Shown here one piece after another: positions 7,462 to 16,510 of a stretch of 64,000 nt of DNA. The translations under genes and the position numbers were made by a program. The notes below the pieces were generated by a model that was not told the DNA's origin, made no database searches, and saw nothing but the letters and a program-made list of their open reading frames with translations. Position 1 is the first letter of the stretch, and each line of letters opens with the position of its first letter. Location of the stretch: the NCBI GenBank assembly GCA_024697595.1, contig JAILFK010000026.1, forward strand, positions 52,303-116,302. Direction: 5' to 3'. This DNA comes from Lachnospiraceae bacterium. Its GTDB lineage: Bacteria > Bacillota > Clostridia > Lachnospirales > Lachnospiraceae.

Positions 7462-8421
7462 ATGAAAAAGTTGATGATAACCGGTTTTTCAGGATTTGTC
7501 AGTAGACATTTTCTAAATTATTTAGTGGAAAATGGTCATGAATATCAGGTTCTGGGTTTGGATGTGAATCCGCCGAAGTTTCAGTTGTCTGAGTATGAGC
7601 CGGATTTGAAAATGGATTTTAAAACTGCAAATTTGTTGGACAAAGATGTGGTTGATAATGTGATAAAAGAATTTAAGCCAGATTATATTTTGCACCTGGC
7701 TTCTTTTTCTAGTGTGGCTTACAGTTGGCAGCACCCTGCGGAATGTTTTACCAACAATACCAATATTTTTTTGAATGTAACAGAGGCGTTGAGAAATAAT
7801 GACTTAAATAATTGTCGAGTATTATCTGTTGGTTCTTCTGAGGAATATGGCAATGTGACAAAAGATCAGTTGCCGCTACGAGAGGATATGCAACTATTTC
7901 CAGTCAGTCCATATGCGGTGGCTAGAGTTGCCCAGGAGAATATGGCTAAAGTTTTGGCCGATTCCTTTGACATGAATATAATGCTTACAAGATCTTTTAA
8001 TCATATGGGACCTTATCAGGATGAGAGATTTGTAATTCCTAGTTTTATTCGAAGAATATTAAATATCAAGGCTGAAGGGAAATCAACTGGTGAAATAGAA
8101 ACGGGAGATATTACCATCATCAGAGATTTTGTTGATGTTAGAGATGTGGTCAGGGCCTATTATATGCTTTTGACCGAGGGAAAACCTGGGGAGGTATATA
8201 ATATTTGTCGCGGACAGGGCGTGGCCTTAAGTGAAGTGATAGATATTATCGCAGACATTGTGGGAGTTAAGGTTTCCACAAGAGTTAACCAGGATTTTGT
8301 ACGACCGGGTGATAATCAAATGGTTGTCGGATCATTTGAAAAAATCAAGGCTGATACTGGTTGGGAGTCTCAGATTCCACTTCGTCAGACTTTGCAGGAT
8401 ATGGTGGATAATATGAGATAA
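7462..8421 (+). CDS. rmd: NAD(P)-dependent epimerase/dehydratase, GDP-4-keto-6-deoxymannose reductase (Rmd) type
   Basis: A 319-residue extended short-chain dehydrogenase. The cofactor loop TGFSGFVSRHF lies at the N terminus; VGSSEEYGNV and RSFNHMGPYQDERF match the Rmd subgroup, which reduces GDP-4-keto-6-deoxy-D-mannose to GDP-D-rhamnose. The start ATG 7462 has GGAGG 11 bases upstream, so the in-frame TTG at 7444 was rejected. Gmd is encoded at 11514. The expected YxxxK catalytic motif reads Y151-A-V-A-R155: lysine is replaced by arginine. The last 77 bases overlap the convergent membrane-protein gene. Other SDR activities are possible, but the Gmd context favours Rmd. Confidence 0.8.
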   Translation: MKKLMITGFSGFVSRHFLNYLVENGHEYQVLGLDVNPPKFQLSEYEPDLKMDFKTANLLDKDVVDNVIKEFKPDYILHLASFSSVAYSWQHPAECFTNNTNIFLNVTEALRNNDLNNCRVLSVGSSEEYGNVTKDQLPLREDMQLFPVSPYAVARVAQENMAKVLADSFDMNIMLTRSFNHMGPYQDERFVIPSFIRRILNIKAEGKSTGEIETGDITIIRDFVDVRDVVRAYYMLLTEGKPGEVYNICRGQGVALSEVIDIIADIVGVKVSTRVNQDFVRPGDNQMVVGSFEKIKADTGWESQIPLRQTLQDMVDNMR

Positions 8422-10264
8422 GGCCATTTAACTGCCTTTCAGTTCCTACTATATATCCGTCAAGTTTATAATAATTTAAGTGAGATTCCTCGGCTGGAGG
8501 AATTTCAGAAATATCATAAAATACATAGATAATATCTGGATAAGATTTACCCTTTTCCCTTTCTTTAAAGTGGGAAAGGGTTTTTTTGTCGGCAAAACTA
8601 CTCATATCTCTGCTCATGTAAGTTACATTTAATGAGAGATTATATTCTAAGGCATAGTGCTCAAATATACACGAAAGTTCTGGGTTACACTCTATGCCAT
8701 AGAGGCTTGGCGTATAAAACATTATTTCAGAGGCATTTTCTCCCAACTCATCCCAGGCTGGATCTTTTAGAGGGGAGTCATAGGTGCTAAATTTCTTGGA
8801 ATACACATCATTTTTATAAGCCAATGATGGGGATATGTCATATATTTGTAGCACAAATACAGCGATGAAAATAGCGACAATACTTCTAGAAATAAATTTA
8901 TTATTTTTAGAAAAATGTTCATACAGCTTGGATATACCAGTGATTATAAGCAAAATCATTCCGTAGTACACTGGCCATATAAAGCGGCCGCAAGAGCGGA
9001 AAATGCTTAGAGTTTTCATCACAATTTCAGGATAAGGTATATCATAAATGGTTTTTGAGCCTATGGTGCCAATTGGGGACATGGCCAGAAGAACAAAGAT
9101 GATTAGTCCTAAAGTTAAAGTGATTATCCAGGATTTATATTTTTTAAATAAATCTTTTGTAGAGAAAGTATTGTTTCTCGAAAGACTTTTTATGATTAAT
9201 ACAATAATTAATAAAACAAGGGCCACAATAATTCCAAGTCCTAAATAAGAAAAGCCCTCCTCTTGCCATCCGCTGATAACTTTTAATCCTGGCAATATTT
9301 TTGAATAGGATTGAGGGGTGAAATTATAATTATAATTTTCAATTTGACATAGATAATTATCCGGATTGATAAGCTGGTTTAAGTTAAAAGATAAGTTGGT
9401 TAACCCGCCAGTGGAAGGTGCCACGTCACCATAGAAATAGCCAAAGGAGAATGCGGCAATTGCGGTGGTGAGAATGCTGGCAAACACAGTAGATACATGT
9501 GAAATAATAGGGGTATTATTTTTACCTCTTGAGATTAAATCCTGAAGACAGGATAGAAGTAAAATGCCAACAATCATTGGAGTGTAGTAAGCATTTATCA
9601 AAGCAGAGCTTACAGTTAAAAGGCTCCAAAAGACGATATAGGATTTTTTAAGGCGCAACTTGCCCTTAGAATCAATTGATAAAAAGCTAGAATCCCTATA
9701 AATCCAAAGTGTAATAGCTATTAAAATTAGAAAGTGCGCAGAGAGAGCTGTGTGATAAAACATTCTCTTGGTGAGCACTGGTGAGATTGCTAAAATTATA
9801 GCGGTAAGTCCTGTAAATATAGGATTTTTGGTAAATTTTGCAATTATTAAGGCACCGAAACCGCCGGTGAGGCAATAGGTGATAAAACCGAAAATGCCAA
9901 AATATTGAAAAGTCTCTGGCAAAATTGGCGACAATGTTTTAAATATAAACGCAAAAAGAGGAATGGAATCAGTGTATACAATAGATACAGGACTACTGTA
10001 CAAACCATCTGCCAAGCCCAAAGGAAAATGCCAGTCAGAATTTCTATAAAAAACCCAACCAAGATAGTGTTGAGTGAGATCCAATAATCCCTCATTGTCT
10101 TTAGAGTGAGTAAGCCAATCAATATTGGTTACATCCAAAACAGAAACCCCATAAATTAGTACAAAAATAAAACCACCAAGGATGCAGCCCAGTAAGAAGT
10201 GTAGGCATGTTGGTGAAATTTTCGATAGTATAGATTTGTTATTATTTTTAATGTTATAATTCAT
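8345..10264 (-). CDS. Large multi-membrane protein, DUF6311-like (possible GT-C glycosyltransferase)
   Basis: A 639-residue protein with about eleven membrane helices followed by a soluble, extracytoplasmic C-terminal region (about 100 residues). The early loop WHFPLGLADGLYSSPVSIVY followed by TDSIPLFAF resembles what I recall of the DUF6311 family, predicted GT-C-type sugar transferases or polymerases. The frame is open to 10378, but ATG 10264 gives a normal basic N terminus before the first helix and avoids overlap with the divergent acyltransferase. It is the only minus-strand gene in the polysaccharide locus, and its 3' end overlaps rmd by 77 bases. A plus-strand terminator lies inside its coding sequence at 8549-8587. 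Confidence 0.7.
   Translation of the reverse strand: MNYNIKNNNKSILSKISPTCLHFLLGCILGGFIFVLIYGVSVLDVTNIDWLTHSKDNEGLLDLTQHYLGWVFYRNSDWHFPLGLADGLYSSPVSIVYTDSIPLFAFIFKTLSPILPETFQYFGIFGFITYCLTGGFGALIIAKFTKNPIFTGLTAIILAISPVLTKRMFYHTALSAHFLILIAITLWIYRDSSFLSIDSKGKLRLKKSYIVFWSLLTVSSALINAYYTPMIVGILLLSCLQDLISRGKNNTPIISHVSTVFASILTTAIAAFSFGYFYGDVAPSTGGLTNLSFNLNQLINPDNYLCQIENYNYNFTPQSYSKILPGLKVISGWQEEGFSYLGLGIIVALVLLIIVLIIKSLSRNNTFSTKDLFKKYKSWIITLTLGLIIFVLLAMSPIGTIGSKTIYDIPYPEIVMKTLSIFRSCGRFIWPVYYGMILLIITGISKLYEHFSKNNKFISRSIVAIFIAVFVLQIYDISPSLAYKNDVYSKKFSTYDSPLKDPAWDELGENASEIMFYTPSLYGIECNPELSCIFEHYALEYNLSLNVTYMSRDMSSFADKKTLSHFKEREKGKSYPDIIYVFYDISEIPPAEESHLNYYKLDGYIVGTERQLNGLISYYPPYPAKSDEVESETPNQYQP
8549..8587 (+). 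terminator. Rho-independent terminator for the rmd transcript, inside the opposite gene
   Basis: ACCCTTTTCCC pairs with GGGAAAGGGT (one bulged T; loop of about 12 nt), followed by seven T residues (8581-8587). On the plus strand this is a strong intrinsic terminator about 130 bases after the rmd stop. Confidence 0.75.
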
Positions 10265-10306
10265 AGGTATAGTATAAGAAAAAAAGTGGGGAAGGTAAAC
10301 TGTAAA

Positions 10307-11446
10307 ATGGAGAAAAAATATACTGGAATAACAGGTTTGCGGGGGATAACTGCCTGTCTGATAGCATATGTTTTTCATTATCTATTGATTTTTTATGTGA
10401 TGCCGGTGAAAAGTGATTTGGGGATTAGTATTCTCTCAAAACTGGGATATATACTTCTTAACGCCTCGGATGTGTTTTTTGTCATGAGTGGTTTTTTGCT
10501 TGCTAGAAAGTATGAAAATAAACCGTTAGAAAATTTTGGGAAATATATGTCGAGTAAAGTGAAGAAAATATATCCACTGATGATTTTTACTGCAATTGTG
10601 GTTTTTGTTGCGGAAAATGTGGGCCTTAGAATTTTTGGAGAGTATCCTCTTCATGATGAGGGCGGACATCTTAGGTACTCAATTCAGGCGCTGATACTTA
10701 ATGTCACAGGATTACAAACGGGAATATTTGCAGATGGAGATACCTATGCCACCAATGGACCAAGTTGGTTTATTACCGTAATTTTAATTTGTCAGATACT
10801 GCTTTATATCATTTTGAAAAATGTAAAGAAAGAAAAACATCAGAATTTAATCTTTGTTGCTTTTATTGTGATTGGCGTAATTACAGTATTTAAGACAATA
10901 CATTTACCACTTCTATATTCCTGTGTGGGCAGGGGGTATATCGGATTTTTTGCAGGAGTGTTGATGAGGCGTGCCACCGCAGGGATTTATGAAAAGAAAC
11001 AGAAGTATCAAAATTATATAAAAGAGGGATCAGCTATAATTGCAGCCCTTTTAGCGGTACTGTTTTTGTATCTGGTTTTGGGTGAAAAAGGAGGCGGGGT
11101 GACACCGCTGTTTTATGTGAGAATGATAGGCTTTTGGGTGTTTATGACTTACCTGGTGGTCTATGGGTTTTTGGCCAATAAATTCTTTGGGGTAAAAGTG
11201 TTTCAATGGTTGGGCGATAGGGCCATGGTGGTCTTTTTATGTAATATACCAACGGATTTGGGAATAGTGTATGCAGATAGGCTATTGGGATTAAATCTGA
11301 ATTATGAAGATACAAGGATATGGATTCTTCATATTGTTATTTCTCTGATAGTGGTGGAAGTGATGTATAGATGTGATAAAAAATTTGGAATTTTTTTAAA
11401 CAAATTAAGCCAAAAGGATATCTTAAAAGAAGCTAATAAATCTTGA
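10307..11446 (+). CDS. Acyltransferase-3 family membrane protein
   Basis: A 379-residue integral-membrane O-acyltransferase of the OafA/acyltransferase-3 type, predicted to acetylate or otherwise acylate sugars on the outer surface. The N-terminal GLRGITACLIAYVFHYL carries the conserved Arg and His. It continues with roughly ten helices, the FGEYPLHDEGGH loop, NGPSWFI and GRGYIGFFAGV. It is a close paralogue of the acyltransferase at 34941, sharing FGEYPLH, NGPSWF, LPLLYS and GRGY. The GTG at 10286 is a possible alternative start; ATG 10307 has GGGGAAGG upstream. The stop codon overlaps the -35 box of the gmd promoter. Confidence 0.85.
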   Translation: MEKKYTGITGLRGITACLIAYVFHYLLIFYVMPVKSDLGISILSKLGYILLNASDVFFVMSGFLLARKYENKPLENFGKYMSSKVKKIYPLMIFTAIVVFVAENVGLRIFGEYPLHDEGGHLRYSIQALILNVTGLQTGIFADGDTYATNGPSWFITVILICQILLYIILKNVKKEKHQNLIFVAFIVIGVITVFKTIHLPLLYSCVGRGYIGFFAGVLMRRATAGIYEKKQKYQNYIKEGSAIIAALLAVLFLYLVLGEKGGGVTPLFYVRMIGFWVFMTYLVVYGFLANKFFGVKVFQWLGDRAMVVFLCNIPTDLGIVYADRLLGLNLNYEDTRIWILHIVISLIVVEVMYRCDKKFGIFLNKLSQKDILKEANKS

Positions 11447-11471
11447 TAAATACATGTGTTGCAAGTATAAT
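11443..11471 (+). promoter_or_regulatory. Strong predicted promoter of gmd
   Basis: TTGATA (11443-11448), a 17-bp spacer and a perfect TATAAT (11466-11471). It lies about 43 bases before the gmd start and overlaps the stop codon of the preceding acyltransferase. It is the best housekeeping-type promoter I see in the polysaccharide locus. Confidence 0.72.
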
Positions 11472-11513
11472 TAGAAATGTCGGTTTGCATTTTACGCATA
11501 GGAGGAATGAAAG

Positions 11514-12581
11514 TTGAGTTTATTAAAAAAAGATAATAAAAAAACAGCACTTATTACTGGTATTACAGGTCAGGACGGAAGCTATCTAGCTGAGTTTTTG
11601 CTTGAGAAGGGATATGAGGTACATGGTATTATCCGTCGTTCATCAGTATCTACTACAGAGAGAATTGATCATTTGATTGAAGCTGGTACGATCACACTTC
11701 ACGATGGTGATTTATCTGATTCATCTTCAATCATTAGAGTGGTTGGAGAAGTTAAGCCAGATGAGATATATAACTTGGCAGCACAGTCTCACGTTGGTGT
11801 GAGCTTTGATGCAGCAGAGTATACAGGAGATGTGGATGCCATCGGAGTACTTCGTATTCTAGAGGCAGTACATATGTTGGGATTGGATAAGACATGTAGA
11901 ATCTATCAGGCTTCTACATCAGAATTATATGGAAAGGTTGAGGAGGTTCCTCAGAATGAAAACACTCCTTTCCACCCATATAGTCCATATGCAGTTGCTA
12001 AACAGTATGGTTTTTGGATGATGAAAGAGTACCGCGAGGCTTATGGAATGTTTGCATGTAACGGTATTTTGTTCAACCATGAGTCAGAGCGTCGAGGTGA
12101 AACTTTTGTAACAAGAAAGATCACACTTGCAGCTGGAAGAATCGCTTGTGGCTTACAGGATCACTTGGAGCTTGGAAATCTTGATTCACTTCGTGACTGG
12201 GGATATGCCAAGGATTATGTAGAATGTATGTGGTTAATCTTACAGCAGGATGAGCCAGATGATTATGTAATTGCAACTGGCGTTCAGCATACAGTTAGAG
12301 AATTTACAACCCTTGCATTTGCCAACGATGGAATCGAACTTGAGTGGAAGGGCGAAGGCATGGATGAAAAGGGTTATGACAAGGCTACAGGCAAGATGCT
12401 TGTATGCGTGAATCCACAGTGGTTTAGACCTACAGATGTGGTAAATCTATGGGGAGATCCAACCAAGGCTAGAACCAAGCTTGGATGGGATCCACAGAAG
12501 ACTAGCTATGAAGAATTATGCCGCATTATGGCGCAGCACGACCTTGAGTTGGCTCAGAGAGAAGCCAAGTTGAAGGCGTAG
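11514..12581 (+). CDS. gmd: GDP-mannose 4,6-dehydratase
   Basis: Converts GDP-D-mannose to GDP-4-keto-6-deoxy-D-mannose, the precursor of GDP-D-rhamnose and GDP-L-fucose. At 355 residues it is full length. The cofactor loop [19 protein letters not shown], the product motif [12 protein letters not shown], the catalytic YAVAK and [17 protein letters not shown] are all intact. It starts with TTG at 11514, set by AGGAGG eight bases upstream; the nearby ATG is in another frame that stops after nine codons. It has its own promoter. Rmd at 7462 is the only downstream reductase in the window, so the product is most likely GDP-D-rhamnose. Confidence 0.95.
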   Translation: MSLLKKDNKKTALITGITGQDGSYLAEFLLEKGYEVHGIIRRSSVSTTERIDHLIEAGTITLHDGDLSDSSSIIRVVGEVKPDEIYNLAAQSHVGVSFDAAEYTGDVDAIGVLRILEAVHMLGLDKTCRIYQASTSELYGKVEEVPQNENTPFHPYSPYAVAKQYGFWMMKEYREAYGMFACNGILFNHESERRGETFVTRKITLAAGRIACGLQDHLELGNLDSLRDWGYAKDYVECMWLILQQDEPDDYVIATGVQHTVREFTTLAFANDGIELEWKGEGMDEKGYDKATGKMLVCVNPQWFRPTDVVNLWGDPTKARTKLGWDPQKTSYEELCRIMAQHDLELAQREAKLKA

Positions 12582-12614
12582 GAGACTAGAAGACAATTAA
12601 CTGGGGAAAAGGAT

Positions 12615-12646
12615 GGGAATCGTTGGGTAAAAATCCAGTGATTCCC
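12615..12646 (+). promoter_or_regulatory. 12-bp stem-loop in the gmd-acyltransferase gap
   Basis: GGGAATCGTTGG pairs with CCAGTGATTCCC (10 Watson-Crick and two G-U pairs) around an 8-nt loop. No T-tract follows, so it is not a classical terminator. A purine-rich AAAAGGA (12607-12613) lies just before it and the next ATG 12 bases after it. Confidence 0.55.
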
Positions 12647-12658
12647 TATATTTAGTTT

Positions 12659-13837
12659 ATGAAAGAGCGTAAATCAAATTTTGAATTACTTAGAATAATA
12701 CTTATGTGCACCATTCCTATTTATCATTTGATGGTATATAACGGAGTGTATTATGTGGACAATGCAAATGGAATATTGGCGCTTATTTTTACGGTTGGAG
12801 GAGCTATACCTGCAGATTATGCCTTTGTTGCGTTGAGTTCCTATTTTATGTTGGAACGAAAAGATGAAGCCAAGGCTATGAGCCAAAAAGGCTTTAGGGG
12901 GTTTTTATCACAACCGGTAATAAAACGTTTTTTATATTTGGCGGCTCAGGTGCTGACCTTATACATTGTGAAGGTGGTAGTGCTTAGACTGCTCTTTGGA
13001 TATAACAATACAGAATATTTTGTGGATTTCTTTTTGATGAAGGGAGCTTGGTGGTACATCTATCCATACATGGTGCTCTCCTTGATATATCCAATTTTGA
13101 ATCGATTTATAGCGAGACTGAAGGACAATATGCTAGGTGTTGTAACTGTAGTGTTGGGAGTAATTTTTGTGTTAAATGGTGTGCGAAATAACGGATCATT
13201 TCCGCAGGATATGGTGGCCTTTATATTCGTATATTTTCTTATGGCAGTGCTTAAGAGATGGGATTATAAGTATTATTTTGGATTGCCGACGAAAAGAAAA
13301 ATCATGGGTTCCTTTGCTGCAACATGTTACGGACTAATGCTTTTTGCAACCATTTACGTAAAGAAAATAGCCATGTCTTATGTGGCATTAAATGGCGCTG
13401 TTGAAAATGGTGATTTTGCTACACAGGGAATAAAACAGACTATAAGTGATATTCAAGATGTTGCTATTACTAATGTGACATCCCAGGGAATGACCAATTT
13501 TGTCATAGGTAGATATCATTTGATGTCCCTTTTGATGGGAATTGCAATATTTTTTGTGTTTAAAGATATTGATATAGGCATAAAGCCTGTTATAAACAAA
13601 ATTTCAAAAACCACAATGTACGTTTTCTTATTGCACGACACTTGGATGGGAGTCTTTTGGTATTTTGGAAAATGTTGGAATGACTTTGGAGAATATTCCA
13701 CACCTGAATTTTTGTTGTGGATGGCGATATATCTTGTATCTTCATTTGTTATGGCAGGATTGTGCTGTGTGATTTATGAGAAATGTATCAAACCAATCTG
13801 GTCTATTTTAATAGATAAGATGACAGTAGTTAAATAG
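12659..13837 (+). CDS. Acyltransferase-3 family membrane protein
   Basis: A 392-residue, roughly ten-helix membrane acyltransferase. The start FELLRIILMCTIPIYHLMVY matches the first helix of the family with its Arg and His, and the late helix VFLLHDTWMG carries the usual second His region. It has a longer extracytoplasmic loop (residues ~225-275, MSYVALNGAVENGDFAT) than its relatives here. No ribosome site is visible directly before the ATG; the nearest purine-rich run is on the other side of the stem-loop at 12615-12646. It lies between gmd and the first of six related membrane proteins. Confidence 0.8.
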   Translation: MKERKSNFELLRIILMCTIPIYHLMVYNGVYYVDNANGILALIFTVGGAIPADYAFVALSSYFMLERKDEAKAMSQKGFRGFLSQPVIKRFLYLAAQVLTLYIVKVVVLRLLFGYNNTEYFVDFFLMKGAWWYIYPYMVLSLIYPILNRFIARLKDNMLGVVTVVLGVIFVLNGVRNNGSFPQDMVAFIFVYFLMAVLKRWDYKYYFGLPTKRKIMGSFAATCYGLMLFATIYVKKIAMSYVALNGAVENGDFATQGIKQTISDIQDVAITNVTSQGMTNFVIGRYHLMSLLMGIAIFFVFKDIDIGIKPVINKISKTTMYVFLLHDTWMGVFWYFGKCWNDFGEYSTPEFLLWMAIYLVSSFVMAGLCCVIYEKCIKPIWSILIDKMTVVK

Positions 13838-13893
13838 TTATGTAATAAGAATAAAAAATTATTTTATAAAACTTATATGGAGAAAAAAGATAA

Positions 13894-15126
13894 GTGATTG
13901 AGAATAAGACAAAAAAACAATCGATAAATGCATATATGTGGACTCTTCTCATAATAAGTTTCGGTAGTTTTATCTACAGTTATCGTGAGATGGTGGAAAA
14001 TTATAATACCACAGTTTTAGCTTTTACATATAAATATGGATTTATATCAAGAGGTTTTATTGGAACTTTGTATCATGGTTTAGATTCTATTTTGCCCGTA
14101 GATCTAATTAATTATGAGGCAGTGGTATGGGTTTGTCTTGTGGTAACTATTATTATCTACCTAATTTTCTTATGTTTTGCCAGATATACTTTAGACAAAT
14201 GCCAGGAAAGCAATTTGACATATTTAGAAACATTCTGGGCTTTTTTCATGATTATGGTTGTATCTACATTTTCATCAAAGCGAAATTTTGGGAGATTAGA
14301 TATATTCATGTTGTTGTTTAGCGTTTTGGCAGTATGGCTTTTGCTTCAAAAAAAGAGCAAAGCTTTACAATTTATGGTAATTCCGTTGGCTGCTATGGGA
14401 GTTATGGTACATCAAGGATATGTATTTATGTATGTGAGTATGATTCTTGTGTTGCTGATATATCTATATTTCACAACAAGAGAAAAGAGATATCTGGTAA
14501 TCTTGGGCCTGACTTTATTAGCTATTTCAGTTTTATTTATATGGTTTCAATTTATGAGTCATGTAAACGGAGAGGCAATAGTGGGAGATATTATTGATGA
14601 GGCCACATTGCTTACCAGAAAAGGAAAGTATCACGATACTTTGATAGATGCAGAAATTCTTGGGGTTGATTTGGGAGAGACGGAATGGCCTCTTCATGTA
14701 CAAAATTTCGTAGAACTTCCAGCTTTTCTTATTTTGATTTCACCATATATATATATTGCTTTTAAATTTTTTAAAGGTGTTTTTGAAAAATGTGAGAACA
14801 AAGCTGATAAATGTAAATATTTGTTGGTTTTATTAGGGGCTGCTACAACCTTGCCTCTATTTATATTAAAGATTGACTACGGTCGATGGTTTTTAGCTGT
14901 GTTTGTATACTATCTTGTGATGCTTATTTCTCTGGTGGTTTTAGAAGATAAAATTATCATTGAGACTTTACAGGAAAAAGCTATGTGGCTAAGAGAACAC
15001 AAGACCTGGGCTTTTATGTTGATAATTTATGCCATAATGTTTGTTCCGTTTTGGGATGTGAGAGTTTGCCAATTATTAAAGAGCGTATCGGATCCCATAA
15101 ACGAGATGTGGCTACACATGTGGTGA
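13894..15126 (+). CDS. Unrecognised multi-membrane protein, family P member 1 (YKYGFISRG family)
   Basis: A 410-residue protein with about ten membrane helices, first of six related genes in this locus. Conserved marks are NTT (38-40), YKYGFISRG (46-54), GLDSILPVD, FGRLD (about 132-136), GVMVHQGYV (His at 173), EILGVD (about 254) and KIDYGRW (about 326-332). The conserved Asp, His and Arg in loops suggest an enzyme rather than a pure channel; a GT-C-type glycosyltransferase or polymerase is my inference. It starts at GTG 13894 with GGAGAAAAAA upstream. I know no named family for it. It is followed by two tandem paralogues. Confidence 0.75.
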   Translation: MIENKTKKQSINAYMWTLLIISFGSFIYSYREMVENYNTTVLAFTYKYGFISRGFIGTLYHGLDSILPVDLINYEAVVWVCLVVTIIIYLIFLCFARYTLDKCQESNLTYLETFWAFFMIMVVSTFSSKRNFGRLDIFMLLFSVLAVWLLLQKKSKALQFMVIPLAAMGVMVHQGYVFMYVSMILVLLIYLYFTTREKRYLVILGLTLLAISVLFIWFQFMSHVNGEAIVGDIIDEATLLTRKGKYHDTLIDAEILGVDLGETEWPLHVQNFVELPAFLILISPYIYIAFKFFKGVFEKCENKADKCKYLLVLLGAATTLPLFILKIDYGRWFLAVFVYYLVMLISLVVLEDKIIIETLQEKAMWLREHKTWAFMLIIYAIMFVPFWDVRVCQLLKSVSDPINEMWLHMW

Positions 15127-15189
15127 TTTTTTATGATAAATATATAGAACATGTATTTAATTTAAATATATTGTATGAGGATAATTGAG

Positions 15190-16431
15190 ATGAAGGAATG
15201 TCGTTACAGAGATGTAATGAGGCGAGAGCGAGGCTTTATAATACTTTTAGCAGCCTTTGCTCTTGTAAATGTGCTGAGATATTTTGAGCATATTATAACT
15301 GAATATAATACAACGCTTTTTGCTATGTCTTATAAATATGGATTTATTTCCCGAGGGTTTTTAGGAACTATATGGGCGGGATTAGATAGGATTTTGTCAA
15401 TAGATTTAATGACTTATGAGGCGGTGTATGGATTTGCCTGTATTTCAACAATAGTATTTTTTGTAATATTATTCGGCTTTTATTTAAAACTTTTGAAAAT
15501 GAGCGATGAGGGCAACCTTAAAAATATGAGATATCTCATTGTTTTTTTAAGCATATTTACATTTTCCATGTTTTTGACAGATGAGGTCTTCGGCCGATTG
15601 GATTTATGGCTATATATTTTAACTTTCGTTGCAATTATTCTACTGATAGAGGACAAAGCCATATGGATGATGGTGCCAATAGTAGGGGTATGCATGTGCA
15701 TTCATCAGGGATATGTATTGACCTGTGCAAATATAGTGATAGCCTTGCTTATATATATAGCTTTGATGAGTGAAGGCAAAAAGAGTAAGCGATATATAGA
15801 GGTGCTTGTGGTAACAATAATTGTTATGGCGGTGCTGTTTATATATTTTGAATTTTTCAGTCATGGTGCGGGAGAGGCTATTGCAGATGAGGTGATTTCT
15901 GCGGCAAAAGCTATATCGCCAGATGGTAAAAGTTATAATGAATCAATAATCAATCATGAGATTTTGGGACGAGATGTATACGAGTCTGAGATGGAGTATC
16001 ATCTTATTAACTGGCAGGAGGCGCCTACCTTTTTATTATTATTCTTCCCATATTTAATAATTGCTTTTAAGTTCTTTAAAAATGTATTGAAGGCTGAGGG
16101 AGATAAGAGAGCGAAGTTGGCTAGATTGGTATTTGTATTAGGTGGACTTGCGGTTGTGCCACAGATGCTTTTAAAGGTGGACTTTGGCAGATATGTGTAT
16201 ATGACCTTTAGTTATTATATAATTATGGTGATGTGCATGATTGCCATGGGAGATGAGACCATAAGCGGTGTTTTAGAAAATGCCAAGGCCTCTATTAAGT
16301 CCAAGACACCGTTCCCATTGATTGTACTTATATATCCAATGTTTTTTATTCCTCTTCACGATGTGGTTATATCGGGAATAAGTTGGCGGGTTTCAACCTG
16401 GATTTCCTTTTGGATGGAGTGGATAAAATAA
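15190..16431 (+). CDS. Unrecognised multi-membrane protein, family P member 2
   Basis: A 413-residue paralogue of the preceding gene, same helix pattern. It has YNTTLFAMSYKYGFISRG, then FGRLDLW, CIHQGYV, HEILGRDV and KVDFGRYV, where the usual Trp after the final GR is Tyr. ATG 15190 has TGAGG eight bases upstream, so I prefer it over ATG 15175. The tandem position with members 1 and 3 points to local duplication. The function is inferred only: probably an outer-face sugar transferase or polymerase of the surface polysaccharide. Confidence 0.73.
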   Translation: MKECRYRDVMRRERGFIILLAAFALVNVLRYFEHIITEYNTTLFAMSYKYGFISRGFLGTIWAGLDRILSIDLMTYEAVYGFACISTIVFFVILFGFYLKLLKMSDEGNLKNMRYLIVFLSIFTFSMFLTDEVFGRLDLWLYILTFVAIILLIEDKAIWMMVPIVGVCMCIHQGYVLTCANIVIALLIYIALMSEGKKSKRYIEVLVVTIIVMAVLFIYFEFFSHGAGEAIADEVISAAKAISPDGKSYNESIINHEILGRDVYESEMEYHLINWQEAPTFLLLFFPYLIIAFKFFKNVLKAEGDKRAKLARLVFVLGGLAVVPQMLLKVDFGRYVYMTFSYYIIMVMCMIAMGDETISGVLENAKASIKSKTPFPLIVLIYPMFFIPLHDVVISGISWRVSTWISFWMEWIK

Positions 16432-16510
16432 TAGGGATTTTTGATTAAGTATGATGGATAAAAGATATAATAGGTTTTGAGATAATATATAGGAGAAATC
16501 TAAGATATAT

